Shown one piece after another: positions 16,985 through 25,302 of a stretch of 64,000 nucleotides of DNA. The position numbers and the translations under genes are program-made. The notes beneath the pieces are model-generated. The model ran no database searches. It had not been told where the DNA came from and was given only the letters and a program-made list of their open reading frames with translations. Origin of the DNA: Rhizobacter sp. Root1238 (GTDB lineage: Bacteria > Pseudomonadota > Gammaproteobacteria > Burkholderiales > Burkholderiaceae_C); assembly GCF_001425825.1 (NCBI RefSeq), contig NZ_LMDM01000001.1, positions 318,204-382,203 on the forward strand. The letters are read 5' to 3'. Each line of letters opens with the position of its first letter. The stretch's first letter is position 1.

Positions 16985-18375
16985 TACTGTGCAGCCGGTT
17001 CTGGCGCGTTGTTGGCCTGCTGCGGCGGCTGGGCGAAGCGCATGTAGCTGCGGCCCTGCACCACCTTCGCGGCGTCGGCGGCCGCCTGCTGCGTGACCTT
17101 GCGCTCGACGTACTGGTCGGTGAAGTCCTTGAAGGTCGTGCCGGCCGGCACCTTCACGCCGTCGATCTCCACGTCGGCCTTCGACTTCCCGAGGCTGCGC
17201 ACCGCGCCGAGCCACTCGCTCTTCGCGTTGTTCAGCGCCACGTCGTACGCCTGCAGCTTCGCCACCCCACGCAGGAACGAGGCCATGCGCTCCGGCGGGT
17301 CGGTGTCCTTCGGCACGCCGATCATCGCGGTGTCGATATCCTTGTCGGAAGTCGGGCCCGAGGCGACCTTCTTGTAGGCGGCCATCGCCGCCGGCGTGAC
17401 GATGCGACTGAACTCCGAACGGATGCGGGTCAATTCGTTCTGCGTGCCGGTGGCCCGCTTGACGAACTCGTCCAGAGATCCTTTCCAGCCTGTCCCCATC
17501 TCACTCGCGGCATTGGTGATCTGGTCGGCGAGCTGCATCATCCGCGCGCCCGATTGCTGCGCCGCGATTGCGTCGGTGACGGCCGATTCAACACCCTTCG
17601 CAACGTACTCGGGCAACTCACCCTGCTTCTGCTTGAGCTTGTAGAGCTCGAGCTCGACATCGCTCTGCAGCTTGTCCTTGTCGAGCGCCAGGCGGCCGGC
17701 GCGGTCCTGAATCTGGCTGCGCACGTTCGTGTTTTCGAGTGCGGTCTTCTCCGGAGCATTCGCAGCCTCGACGCCCTTGATGGTCGCCTCTGCCTTCTTC
17801 GTCGCGAGCTCGACAGGCGCGGCATCCTGTGCGCGCTGCTCGGTGCCGAAGGACGCCAGGGTGTTCGCCGCATCCTTGCCGTTCGGGTTGGCCGACAGCA
17901 ATGCCTGGATCAGCCCGAGAGCGAACTCTGGGTGGGCCTCGATGGTCTGCGCATGCACGCGGAGCACCTGCGACTCGGGGGTAGATCCACCGCGGGCCTC
18001 CATTGCGTCGGCGCGCTTGTTCAGCATCTCCGCCGCGATGTCCGGCCGACCGGACTTGATGGCTGCCCCCCACTGCAGAAGATCGGACGCCTGGGACTGC
18101 TGCTGCGCGGTGTTCTTCGTCGACCAGGCGCGCGCGAGGTGCTCGGACGCCGACGGGATCTGCGTCATCACGGCCGCATAGTCGTTCGCGGTTGCGTTCG
18201 GATTGCTCGCCAGGCGCGAGAGCAGTTGTTGCTGCTGCTGCGCGGCAGCCTGCTGCTGCGCCAGCATCGTCTGCTGCTGCTGGTCGTTGCGGATCGCCGC
18301 GCCGCCCTGGTAGCCCTGCAGCGCGGCCAGGAACGGCGTCTGGACGTCGATGGTGTAGTCGATTGGGGAAGTCAT
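16984..18375 (-). CDS. Phage DNA transfer/ejection-type protein (P22 gp20-like position)
   Basis: A 463-residue protein, Gln-rich near the N terminus (runs of Q at about residues 31-52) and predominantly helical, with long charged coiled-coil segments in the middle. Such composition and the gene order (small gp7-like protein, then this, then a gp16-like protein) fit the internal ejection proteins of P22-type podoviruses. The ATG at 18375 lies 5 bp after the preceding stop; a TTG three codons upstream is possible. The assignment rests mainly on context. Confidence 0.65.
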   Translation of the reverse strand: MTSPIDYTIDVQTPFLAALQGYQGGAAIRNDQQQQTMLAQQQAAAQQQQQLLSRLASNPNATANDYAAVMTQIPSASEHLARAWSTKNTAQQQSQASDLLQWGAAIKSGRPDIAAEMLNKRADAMEARGGSTPESQVLRVHAQTIEAHPEFALGLIQALLSANPNGKDAANTLASFGTEQRAQDAAPVELATKKAEATIKGVEAANAPEKTALENTNVRSQIQDRAGRLALDKDKLQSDVELELYKLKQKQGELPEYVAKGVESAVTDAIAAQQSGARMMQLADQITNAASEMGTGWKGSLDEFVKRATGTQNELTRIRSEFSRIVTPAAMAAYKKVASGPTSDKDIDTAMIGVPKDTDPPERMASFLRGVAKLQAYDVALNNAKSEWLGAVRSLGKSKADVEIDGVKVPAGTTFKDFTDQYVERKVTQQAAADAAKVVQGRSYMRFAQPPQQANNAPEPAAQ

Positions 18376-18380
18376 GGTGT

Positions 18381-19079
18381 TCAAAACCCGTACTTGGCCG
18401 CGAGGTCTGCGTTGGAGAGTGCGGTGTCGCCCGTGAAGGGCCGGCCGCTCGAAAACCCACCCATCGCACCGTAGAGACCGAGCCCACTGCCGACGGCATT
18501 CGCATAGCCGGCCTGCGCGCGGCCGCCGGCGAGCGCGCCGCCGGCGAGCGCCGCACCTTGCTGCTGCAGCAGGTTCGAGATCCCGGAGCCGGTCTGCATG
18601 CCGGCGTTGCCGACGCCGGCTGCGGCGTTCTGGCCCATCGAGGACAGCCCCCCCAGGCGCGCGTACTGGTCGGTGATGACCTGGTTGAGCAGGGCCGGGC
18701 TGAACTGCGCCAGGGCACCTTGCACATTCCCGCCGCGCAGGCCGCCGGTGGCCGACGCGTTGGCGAGGATGCGGCTCTCACCCTGCTGCTGCAGCGCGGT
18801 GAACATTGGCGAGGATTGCAGCGCGTTGATGGCGGCCTGCTGCGCGCCGATGCCGCCCAGGCCGGCCAGATCGCCCTGCTGCGCGAGGGCGGTCGTACCG
18901 GTGCTGACGTAGGGCTGCAACAGCTCGCGCACCGCGTCGAACTGTCGCCGTTGTTCTGCAATGCCACGATCGCTCGCGGCGGCCTGCGTATTCGCCGCAT
19001 CCTCTGCGGCGTTGGCCTGCTTGTGTGCGGAGTAAATCCCCCCGATGACGGCCGCTCCGGCCACTGCTGCAGCTGGCAT
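18381..19079 (-). CDS. Phage DNA ejection protein (P22 gp7-like)
   Basis: A 232-residue protein, rich in Gly, Ala and Gln. It begins with a hydrophobic Gly/Ala segment (VAGAAVIGGIYSA), then has the conserved-looking blocks FTALQQQGESRILANAS and GGLRGGNVQGALAQFSP, which I associate with phage DNA transfer proteins injected with the genome. It overlaps the upstream gene by TGATG. A GTG one codon earlier is an alternative start. Confidence 0.75.
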   Translation of the reverse strand: MPAAAVAGAAVIGGIYSAHKQANAAEDAANTQAAASDRGIAEQRRQFDAVRELLQPYVSTGTTALAQQGDLAGLGGIGAQQAAINALQSSPMFTALQQQGESRILANASATGGLRGGNVQGALAQFSPALLNQVITDQYARLGGLSSMGQNAAAGVGNAGMQTGSGISNLLQQQGAALAGGALAGGRAQAGYANAVGSGLGLYGAMGGFSSGRPFTGDTALSNADLAAKYGF

Positions 19080-19585
19080 CACGCGTCCTTGTTCATGCCG
19101 AGGAGGATCTGGTCGAGCAGCAGCCCGTCACGCAGCAGGCTGCGCGGATTGCGGCCGTACTCGGTCATGCCGGCCTGGCGCGCGAGCCGCAGCGCGAGCA
19201 CGTTGCCTTCGGGGACGCACGTCACGATTCGGCGGCACGGCGTGTGCTCGTAGAGCCACGAGGCGCATGCCTTCGCCGCGTCGACAGCGGCGGGACCCCA
19301 CGCTGCCGGCAGGAGGCAGGTGTGCACCTCGAACAGCACGAGGTTGTGCGGGTGCGCGAGGAAGAGGCCGAGGTACTTGTCGCCGTCGTAGACGCCCAGG
19401 TAGCGGAGTGCCTCGGACAGCACGATCTGCAGCGACGCGGCCGTCGGGCAGCCGTCGTCGCGGATGTGGGGGAAGATGCGCGGGTGGCGCAACGTCGCGC
19501 CGATCAGGGCCTCGTCGGCGATGGGCGCGATGCGGATGGATCTGGTGCGGGGGGCAGCGTCGGCGGCCAGGTCAGCGAGTGTCAT
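19079..19585 (-). CDS. DUF2824 / P22 gp14-like phage protein (GNAT-related fold)
   Basis: A 168-residue protein. YLGVYDGDKYLGLFLAHPHN and FEVHTCLLPAAWG are strongly reminiscent of the DUF2824 family, which includes P22 head assembly protein gp14 and has an acetyltransferase-like fold (RIVTCVPEGNVLALRLARQAG matches GNAT motif A/B). Its role in P22-like phages is in early capsid maturation. The ATG at 19585 was chosen because AAAGGGAG lies at the correct distance upstream; the frame is open further to 19654. Confidence 0.78.
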   Translation of the reverse strand: MTLADLAADAAPRTRSIRIAPIADEALIGATLRHPRIFPHIRDDGCPTAASLQIVLSEALRYLGVYDGDKYLGLFLAHPHNLVLFEVHTCLLPAAWGPAAVDAAKACASWLYEHTPCRRIVTCVPEGNVLALRLARQAGMTEYGRNPRSLLRDGLLLDQILLGMNKDA

Positions 19586-19742
19586 GCGCTCCCTTTCGGG
19601 GTCATGAGCCGCTGGGCGCTCGAAACTCAGCTGTCGTCGAACACTGTCCGGCAACGGAGCCAGTATAGGCTCGGGCCTTCTTCAGCGGAAGGCCGCGCTG
19701 CCATGAGTGCCGCCTTTGGACACTGCCGCAGCTCGGCGAGGC

Positions 19743-20033
19743 CTACAGAATGAGCCTGGCGACGGTCGCAACAGCGATCACCAGCAACAGCAGCTTGATG
19801 TGGCGCAGGTGCCTGGCGAGCTCGCCGCTGGCCGCCACCTGGCCGCCGACGTAGTACCCCCGGAAGTCCACCGCGAGTTCCTTCATCGTCTCGGCGAGTT
19901 CGTGAAGCGCCTCGAGGTCTCCGCGTGCCGCGCTTGTGCTCTCATCGATTCCGCGCAGCCGGGACTCCATGCGAGAGAGCGCCTGGGCGAGTTCCTCTCT
20001 GTCGAAATCTGGATTTTCACGATCGTTGCTCAT
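19743..20033 (-). CDS. Small protein with coiled coil and C-terminal membrane anchor
   Basis: A 96-residue protein. The first 75 residues are charged and helical with heptad-like spacing (ELAQALSRMESRLRGIDE and LEALHELAETMKELAVDF), and the final 20 are hydrophobic (KLLLLVIAVATVARLIL), giving a tail-anchored topology. Phage proteins of this plan may be lysis-related or membrane-associated accessory proteins, but the function is not known. The start MSNDREN at 20033 has AAGG upstream; the longer open frame to 20273 lacks protein-like character. Confidence 0.65.
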   Translation of the reverse strand: MSNDRENPDFDREELAQALSRMESRLRGIDESTSAARGDLEALHELAETMKELAVDFRGYYVGGQVAASGELARHLRHIKLLLLVIAVATVARLIL

Positions 20034-20269
20034 CCCTTGCCTTTCATGCAGCCTACGGTCGATTGAGCGCCTCGTCTGCGCCGCCGAGGTCCGGCCGACC
20101 TGGCACAGCAGGTGCGCCGGACTACGCGGTGCGCGGATCGGTCGACCGCCAATGGGTTTTCGCAGCCATATCAGCACCGCTGATCTCCACCAGCAGGCGA
20201 CGAGACACACCGAGTGTGCCGATCGCTCCCGCGGATTGTGGCTTGGCCTGACTCCGGAGAGCCAATCCA

Positions 20270-20413
20270 TCATTGCGGCTTGGTGCGGTCGAAGAGTTGG
20301 AAGAATTCGAGAGCCAGGAGCTCCAGCGAACTGCGCGCAGACTGGTAGGACGCGATCAGGCGGGCCCGGTAGGCGGCGTCATCACGCGTGATGAGCACGA
20401 AGCCGAGTGTCAT
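20270..20413 (-). CDS. 47-residue small protein translationally coupled to the gene upstream
   Basis: A short frame starting MTLGFVLITRDDAAYRARL. Its ATG at 20413 overlaps the TGA of the preceding gene (ATGA), the same coupling seen at several joins of this block. Codon use is coding-like and the protein is helical with a Leu-rich second half (SLELLALEFFQLF). No family is recognised. Confidence 0.45.
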   Translation of the reverse strand: MTLGFVLITRDDAAYRARLIASYQSARSSLELLALEFFQLFDRTKPQ

Positions 20414-21090
20414 GTCTGGCCACAGGACGAAGCTTGCTGATCAGTGGCTGCCGTCAGGACTGCCGCGATGTCGTGACGAAGTCTTGCTTCGGACGCGAGC
20501 GTGCAGGCGCAGGCCGCCTCGATCGCCTCCTCTGATGCGTATCGCAGCCCCGAACGAGAGCGTCGCAGGTGATCAGGGTCGTCCTGCCGATACAGCGAGC
20601 TCACCACACGCCCCTCTTCATCTCGCTCCATCGCCGCTGCCAGGTGCTCGTACAGATCCACCAGCTTCCACAGCGCAATCGTTGCGTACGCCTCCCAGTC
20701 CGTGGGAATTAGCCGCGCTAATGCGGGGTCCCGGAGTAGTTCGCCAATGCCGCCGGCCTCTCGGTACAGGTTGAGATCGCCGTCAACGTGGCGCACTTCC
20801 CCGATCGCTCGGGCCGAGTGTTCGCGCGGCGTCAGAAGGCCGCTGGTCTTCGGCGGATGCTGGCGCGACTCAGCGATCGAACGGGGTCCGCGATCAATGG
20901 TCGCTTCGGCGGCTCTCCAGACGACGCGATCAATTGCGCGCCCAATCTCCGTGAGGTCGATGACCGACCTGGTGGCGACCAAGCGCCGCGCCTCCCAGGC
21001 GAGTTGCCGAGGCCAGAGATTCATGACGCTGCCATAGGCATTGAAGGTGAGCGGATCACGTCGCTCGAACTGATCGGTGAAGGCGACCAT
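20410..21090 (-). CDS. Hypothetical protein of the integrated element
   Basis: A 226-residue soluble, mainly helical protein containing MNLWPRQLAWEARRL near the N terminus, an Arg-rich middle and a C-terminal helix with ACACTLASEARLRHDIAA. I do not recognise a family. It overlaps the genes on both sides (TGATG upstream, ATGA downstream), so it is part of a tightly coupled block of unknown genes between the virion genes and the excisionase. Confidence 0.7.
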   Translation of the reverse strand: MVAFTDQFERRDPLTFNAYGSVMNLWPRQLAWEARRLVATRSVIDLTEIGRAIDRVVWRAAEATIDRGPRSIAESRQHPPKTSGLLTPREHSARAIGEVRHVDGDLNLYREAGGIGELLRDPALARLIPTDWEAYATIALWKLVDLYEHLAAAMERDEEGRVVSSLYRQDDPDHLRRSRSGLRYASEEAIEAACACTLASEARLRHDIAAVLTAATDQQASSCGQT

Positions 21091-21992
21091 CAGCTGGGAT
21101 CCTGGCGCTTGCTCTTCGGGTTGTGCCCCTCACCTTTCTCGGCCTTTGCTGCTGGCTTCCAGTTCGCGTCTTTCAACCAGGCGTCGATCGTCTCCGGCGT
21201 GTAGAACTCTTCCGTCTCGCCATGCTTTGCCTTGACGAGGTCCTGTGCGATGCGGCGAGCAGCTTCGATCCGGGTCCTGAACTTGCCTTCCTTTGCCATC
21301 CGAAGCGCTTCGGCGCGATGGTCAGTTGCAGTTGTCCACCTGGCTGTGGCGCCGGTGCGGCCTCTCGCCGAGGCTTGGTCGAATCGCTGCTTCTCCGCTT
21401 CGTGGCTTGCGCGGTCCATGGTCGCGAAGGCCAATGCCGAACCGGCGATGCTGAGAAACTCTGCCGCAGTCGTTGGATGCGCGCCGTGCAGCTCGTGGGC
21501 GGCATGATCGACCATCAGCAACGCGAAGGCCGCCACAATCTGGTCGTCGCTCAATGCAACGGCACTGGCCTTGGACCGGTTGTTCGCCTCGGCACTTTGC
21601 AGACTCCACAGACGGCCCCAGGCGAGAACCTCGGCCGCGCCGTGCTCCTGGATGATCCTCGTTGCAGTCATTGGGCGGCTGAACTCTCGGCGCCACTGCT
21701 CGGCGTGCCCCTCCGCAATGGCGTCAAGCTCTTCCATGGCGAACTGCGCGATCTGCCGCACCTCGACCCATGACCGCCTCTCGCCGCAAACGACCAGCGC
21801 TCGAGATGCGAGCCGAGAGACTTCGCGCCCCGGATCGAACCGCCACAGCAGGCCATCTGGATAGAAGGAGCTACCACCCTCCGTTTGCGCGCTGGTCTTC
21901 CAGAGGCCGGTGATGGCGAGGAACGGCTTGGTCGACGTGTTGCTCACGAGGCGGCCCTGCGGCGCAGAAGAACGGTGGTCTGGGTTTGTCAT
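21090..21992 (-). CDS. Hypothetical protein of the integrated element
   Basis: A 300-residue protein of unknown function. The N-terminal half has SFYPDGLLWRFDPGREVSRL; the middle contains HAAHELHGAHPTTAAEFL. The C terminus carries the pattern ARGRTGATARWTTATDHRAEALRMA followed by TPETIDAWLKDANWKP, an arrangement I associate with small DNA-associated proteins near phage or ICE integrases (inference). It is coupled by overlap to the following gene. Confidence 0.7.
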   Translation of the reverse strand: MTNPDHRSSAPQGRLVSNTSTKPFLAITGLWKTSAQTEGGSSFYPDGLLWRFDPGREVSRLASRALVVCGERRSWVEVRQIAQFAMEELDAIAEGHAEQWRREFSRPMTATRIIQEHGAAEVLAWGRLWSLQSAEANNRSKASAVALSDDQIVAAFALLMVDHAAHELHGAHPTTAAEFLSIAGSALAFATMDRASHEAEKQRFDQASARGRTGATARWTTATDHRAEALRMAKEGKFRTRIEAARRIAQDLVKAKHGETEEFYTPETIDAWLKDANWKPAAKAEKGEGHNPKSKRQDPS

Positions 21993-22022
21993 TGCCGGTC
22001 CCTTGGGTTTGGCGCCAGCCTG

Positions 22023-22364
22023 TTACCGCCCGCCACCGCGCGGTCTTGCCAGCCGCGGCTTCCTCTTCGGTGCCTTTGCGTCCTGGAAGAGCTTGCGCAG
22101 CTCTGCAGTCGCATCCATGCCGGCGGTCATTGCTGTGCGCGGCCGACCAGGTGCTCGGCCAGCGTCGAACGGCTGGACGGTCACGCGGCATGCCGCTTTG
22201 AAGGCCTCGACGTCGGCCACCTCGAACCGTACTGCGCGGCCGATCCGGTACGCCGGCAGCCGCCCCGTCGCGTGCAAGTCGTACACGGCCCGCGCGCTGA
22301 TGCCGAGGAGGCGCCCGACCTCGAGCGCGGAGATCATCGGCACCAGGGGCGCGGGCGAGGTCAT
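22023..22364 (-). CDS. Excisionase-like helix-turn-helix protein
   Basis: A 113-residue DNA-binding protein. Residues 10-55 (MISALEVGRLLGISARAVYDL, then GRLPAYRIGRAVRFEVADVEAF) form the winged HTH_17/excisionase-type domain; the C terminus is basic (KAPKRKPRLARPRGGGR). It probably helps the integrase excise the element, or regulates it. Its start overlaps the stop of the upstream gene by ATGA. An internal ATG at MISALEV is an alternative start. Confidence 0.8.
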   Translation of the reverse strand: MTSPAPLVPMISALEVGRLLGISARAVYDLHATGRLPAYRIGRAVRFEVADVEAFKAACRVTVQPFDAGRAPGRPRTAMTAGMDATAELRKLFQDAKAPKRKPRLARPRGGGR

Positions 22365-23029
22365 ACGAGGCGGAGGTGCGTGGGGCGCACCGGCCTCCCG
22401 GCCAAGGTAGCGAGGTCGACGACGGGCGCCTGTTCGATGTCGTCGCGCTGTCGCATCGAGCGAGCCAGCTCCTGTGCGTTCTGGACGATGGCTGTCGCCT
22501 GGCGCCTGCGTTCCTCGTTGGTTTCACGCTCTTCGCGCTGCAGCTGCTCGCGTCGGGCCCGCTCTTCGCGGGTGACGGTCAGGTGAACGCGGAAGTCACC
22601 AGCAACAGTCCGATGAATTTCGATGTACCCGGCGACGTTGCTGACGCTCTCGCCCTTCGGAGGCAGGACGCCTGCAACCTGGTAGGTAGTGCGCGACCTG
22701 CCGTTTCCGGGTTGCCCGGGGAACATGTCGGCTGTTGCAATTCCAGAGGCGACCAGCGCGTCGAGCGTTCCAACGTAGCTGTCCTGCCAGACGCTGCTGA
22801 TGTTCTTCGTGACGCCTTCCGTCTCGCGAATGGTTGTCGCCGGCGTGTAGTAGCGGCCTCGGCCGCGCGGGCTCTGGCTGTTTTGATCCGTCGCCGTCAG
22901 TGCCATTGAGGCGCCAGTGGTCACTGACGGATTGAGTCGACGCTCCAGTTCGTCGATGAGCGATCTCAGCTGGATGACCAGCTCGGGGGCGCCCGCGTCA
23001 GCGAGTCGCGATACAGTCTCGGTAGCCAT
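22361..23029 (-). CDS. Hypothetical protein of the integrated element with C-terminal coiled coil
   Basis: A 222-residue protein. A central domain includes GRGRYYTPATTIRETEGVTKN and GRSRTTYQVAGVLPPKGESV. A highly charged helix rich in Glu and Arg (REERARREQLQREERETNEE) occupies about residues 155-180, suggesting a coiled coil. I do not recognise a family. It overlaps the excisionase-like gene by ATGA and is the first gene of that coupled run; a 104-bp gap separates it from HigA. Confidence 0.68.
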   Translation of the reverse strand: MATETVSRLADAGAPELVIQLRSLIDELERRLNPSVTTGASMALTATDQNSQSPRGRGRYYTPATTIRETEGVTKNISSVWQDSYVGTLDALVASGIATADMFPGQPGNGRSRTTYQVAGVLPPKGESVSNVAGYIEIHRTVAGDFRVHLTVTREERARREQLQREERETNEERRRQATAIVQNAQELARSMRQRDDIEQAPVVDLATLAGRPVRPTHLRLV

Positions 23030-23133
23030 GGTGCACAGTCCTTTCTCGGTGTGTGCGTTGTGGTGAGGGGTCGCCGGCGTTGCCGCGCCGGTGCTCCCCG
23101 CTTTACCTCAGGTCCGCTGAGGCGCCGGATTCG

Positions 23134-23448
23134 TCAAGCCGCGGCGGAAGCCGGCAGGCGCTTGATGCCCGCAAATCGATCCGGCTGCTGCCGAGCCTCC
23201 CAAAGGTCGACCGCTTCCTGCATGTGCAACCAGCTCTCGGCGCTCGTGCCGAGCAGCTTTTCGAGTCGCATCGCCATGTCAGGCGACAGCGCTCGATGCT
23301 CGTTCAGCAGCTGCGAGACGGTGAGCCTGCTGACCCCCAGCAGTTCGGACAACTTGCCTTGCGTGATCTCGAGGCCAGGCAGCACATCCTCACGCAGGAT
23401 CGCGCCAGGGTGCGTCGGCCGCCGGTTCGGGTTGCGAAGGGACTTCAT
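23134..23448 (-). CDS. higA: HigA-type antitoxin (Xre-family HTH)
   Basis: A 104-residue HigA antitoxin. The typical start RRPTHPGAILREDVLPGLEIT is followed by an HTH (LSELLGVSRLTVSQLLNE) and the family's AESWLHMQEAVDLW. It neutralises HigB and represses the operon. The start at 23448 was preferred over 23454 because the GAGGA sequence formed at the HigB stop lies at normal spacing only for the second ATG. The toxin gene comes first, as usual for higBA. Confidence 0.9.
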   Translation of the reverse strand: MKSLRNPNRRPTHPGAILREDVLPGLEITQGKLSELLGVSRLTVSQLLNEHRALSPDMAMRLEKLLGTSAESWLHMQEAVDLWEARQQPDRFAGIKRLPASAAA

Positions 23449-23457
23449 GGTCATTCC

Positions 23458-23736
23458 TCAGTGGTAGTCCTCAAGGTTCACGTCGACCGCATCCTTGCCG
23501 TCGAAGCCGAATGTGATCCGCCAATTGCCGGTCACTGTCACAGCGAACTCACCGGCTCGTGCACCTTTGAGCGGGTGGAAACGATACCCCGGCAGATCCA
23601 TGTCGCTGGGGTGGATGCTTGCATCGAGCCTGTCGAGCATCCGCTCAATCCGCGCCACACTCTGTGCCGGGACGCCGCGGTGATCACCCTTGGTGAAAAG
23701 CCGCTCAAGGCCCTTGTGCCTGAACGATCGGATCAT
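23458..23736 (-). CDS. higB: HigB-type mRNA endonuclease toxin (RelE superfamily)
   Basis: A 92-residue toxin with the family pattern MIRSFRHKGLERLF, PGYRFHPLKGARAGEFAVTV and NWRITFGFDG...VDVNLEDYH, which includes the basic and C-terminal residues used for ribosome-dependent mRNA cleavage. It is the first gene of the higBA operon and is preceded by a 21-bp palindromic operator. Toxin-antitoxin modules of this kind stabilise integrated elements. Confidence 0.91.
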   Translation of the reverse strand: MIRSFRHKGLERLFTKGDHRGVPAQSVARIERMLDRLDASIHPSDMDLPGYRFHPLKGARAGEFAVTVTGNWRITFGFDGKDAVDVNLEDYH

Positions 23737-23754
23737 CGATCAACCTGCTATGTG

Positions 23755-23775
23755 ATGCATATCATTGTAATGCAT
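23755..23775. promoter_or_regulatory. Palindromic operator of higBA
   Basis: An inverted repeat with two ATGCAT hexamers separated by nine A/T-rich bases, lying about 20 bp before the higB start in an AT-rich gap between higB and the integrase. The symmetry and position fit autoregulation by the HigA-HigB complex. Binding is inferred. Confidence 0.6.
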
Positions 23776-23809
23776 GGGATTGCAGTCATCAACCCGATGC
23801 GAGACTTCT

Positions 23810-25150
23810 TCACGCGACACGGCGCTTCGGCTTCGTGATCGGGTCCACGGCCGCCGGTTCGCCCCGCCGCGCGGCGAGCATCGCCGATGTGGCGCGAGTG
23901 ACACTCTCCCGGATTGGATCGGTATCGAGCCGCGCGTAGATCTGAGTCGCCTCGTGGCTCTTGTGGCCAAGGCTCTTGCCGATGATGATGAGGCTCGCTC
24001 CGGTGCGGGCCTGCCAGCTTCCCAGCGAGCGGCGCAGATCGTGGAATCGGAGGTTGGCGATCCCTGCGCGCTTGAGCAGCGCTGCCCAGGGCTTTTTCGG
24101 CGGAGTGATGTGGCCACTTGCCGAGTCGGCAGGGAAGACCCAGGACGAGATGCTGTCGAGGCGGCGGCGCTCCAAAATGTCGATGGCCTCGGGCACCAGC
24201 ACTACGCGCATCGATTCGCCGTTCTTGGAGTCCGGATCAGGTATCCGCCACTCGGAAGCTTGCAGATCAATGTCCGCCCATCGCATCGACATCAGATTGC
24301 CGGCGCGCGCACCCGTCAGCAAAGCGAGCATCACGTAGTCGCGGAAGGGTTCGTTCGTCTCCTCATCGAGCGCCTTCCAGAATGCAGGCATCTCTCCCGC
24401 CTGCACAAAGCGATCCCGCTTTACCTCGGAAAACAGGCTGATCCCATCGACTGGCGACGGCCCCTTGAACTCGCCCCAGAGGATCGCCTTGCTGTACAGG
24501 CGACGCAGCAGTTCAACGATGCGGTTCGCTGTGGCGTATGTCCGCTCTTTCACCGCGGCGAGCTGGAGCTTGCGGATCTCCTCTGTTCGGATCGAGGAGA
24601 GGCGGCGATGCTCCCAGTTGACGGCGAAGGGCGGCTTCGTCCGCTCCTTCCCGTGCTTCTTGCGGGGCTCGTCGGGCAGTGCTCCCAGATATCGCTGGAA
24701 GTTCTCGCGGATCATCGACAACGTCCGGATCTTGTGGGGTTCGGCGTGGTCCTTGATGTAGCGATCCAGCATCTGGCCCAACGTGAGTTCGCCGCGCGCC
24801 TGGCGCTTCGTCTCCGCCGGATTGCGTCCGCTGTCCAGCTGCAGGTTGACAGCCTCGGCCAGGCGGCGCGCCATCCGGACGTTCAGCTCGGGTTGTGCCA
24901 GCATCGCCTTGAGGAGATCGGTGTCGCGAGGAAACTCTCGACTGTCGGGCAACGACGGGTTGAAGCGACCGAGGGTGATTCGCTCTGGCCGGCCGGCGAC
25001 CTTGCGGTACACGCGGAATGTCTTCACACCATTCACGGTGACGTCAAGGATCAAGCCCCGCGTCTCCTCGTCGAGGTACGTCGTTCGCTTCTGCGGCGCT
25101 ACGATGGCTGAGAGGGTCTTCCGATCGAAAACGAGGCGGGGAGAGGGCAT
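23810..25150 (-). CDS. Tyrosine-type site-specific integrase
   Basis: A 446-residue integrase. Residues 1-110 form the DUF4102-like arm-binding region, the middle is the SAM-like core-binding domain, and the C-terminal catalytic domain shows Arg in LLTGARAGNL, His370 and Arg373 in HDLRRS, His396 in SLGHKS, and the nucleophile Tyr405 in IYARL. It would recombine the tRNA-Arg attachment site with the element's circular form. It lies about 150 bp inside the right repeat and is transcribed away from it. All catalytic residues are present, so it may be functional. Confidence 0.95.
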   Translation of the reverse strand: MPSPRLVFDRKTLSAIVAPQKRTTYLDEETRGLILDVTVNGVKTFRVYRKVAGRPERITLGRFNPSLPDSREFPRDTDLLKAMLAQPELNVRMARRLAEAVNLQLDSGRNPAETKRQARGELTLGQMLDRYIKDHAEPHKIRTLSMIRENFQRYLGALPDEPRKKHGKERTKPPFAVNWEHRRLSSIRTEEIRKLQLAAVKERTYATANRIVELLRRLYSKAILWGEFKGPSPVDGISLFSEVKRDRFVQAGEMPAFWKALDEETNEPFRDYVMLALLTGARAGNLMSMRWADIDLQASEWRIPDPDSKNGESMRVVLVPEAIDILERRRLDSISSWVFPADSASGHITPPKKPWAALLKRAGIANLRFHDLRRSLGSWQARTGASLIIIGKSLGHKSHEATQIYARLDTDPIRESVTRATSAMLAARRGEPAAVDPITKPKRRVA

Positions 25151-25302
25151 TGGTGGGTCTTCAGGGCTACCCCAGTGCTACCGCCGAAGGTAGCACCGAG
25201 GGAAGTTGGTAGTACTGCATCAACCTCAAGCCTACCCGAAAGCCCTTTGAAATCAACGGTGAGGGAACTTCGTGGAACACCAGAAATACCAAGACCCTTT
25301 GG

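Noticed and set aside
15773-17047. A 424-residue plus-strand frame over the phage gene
   Set aside because: Antisense shadow of the ejection-type protein; Arg/Leu/Gln-rich composition without domains.
23106-23122. Short hairpin CCTCAG/CTGAGG after higA as a terminator
   Set aside because: The 6-bp stem lacks a U tract, so it is too weak to call.
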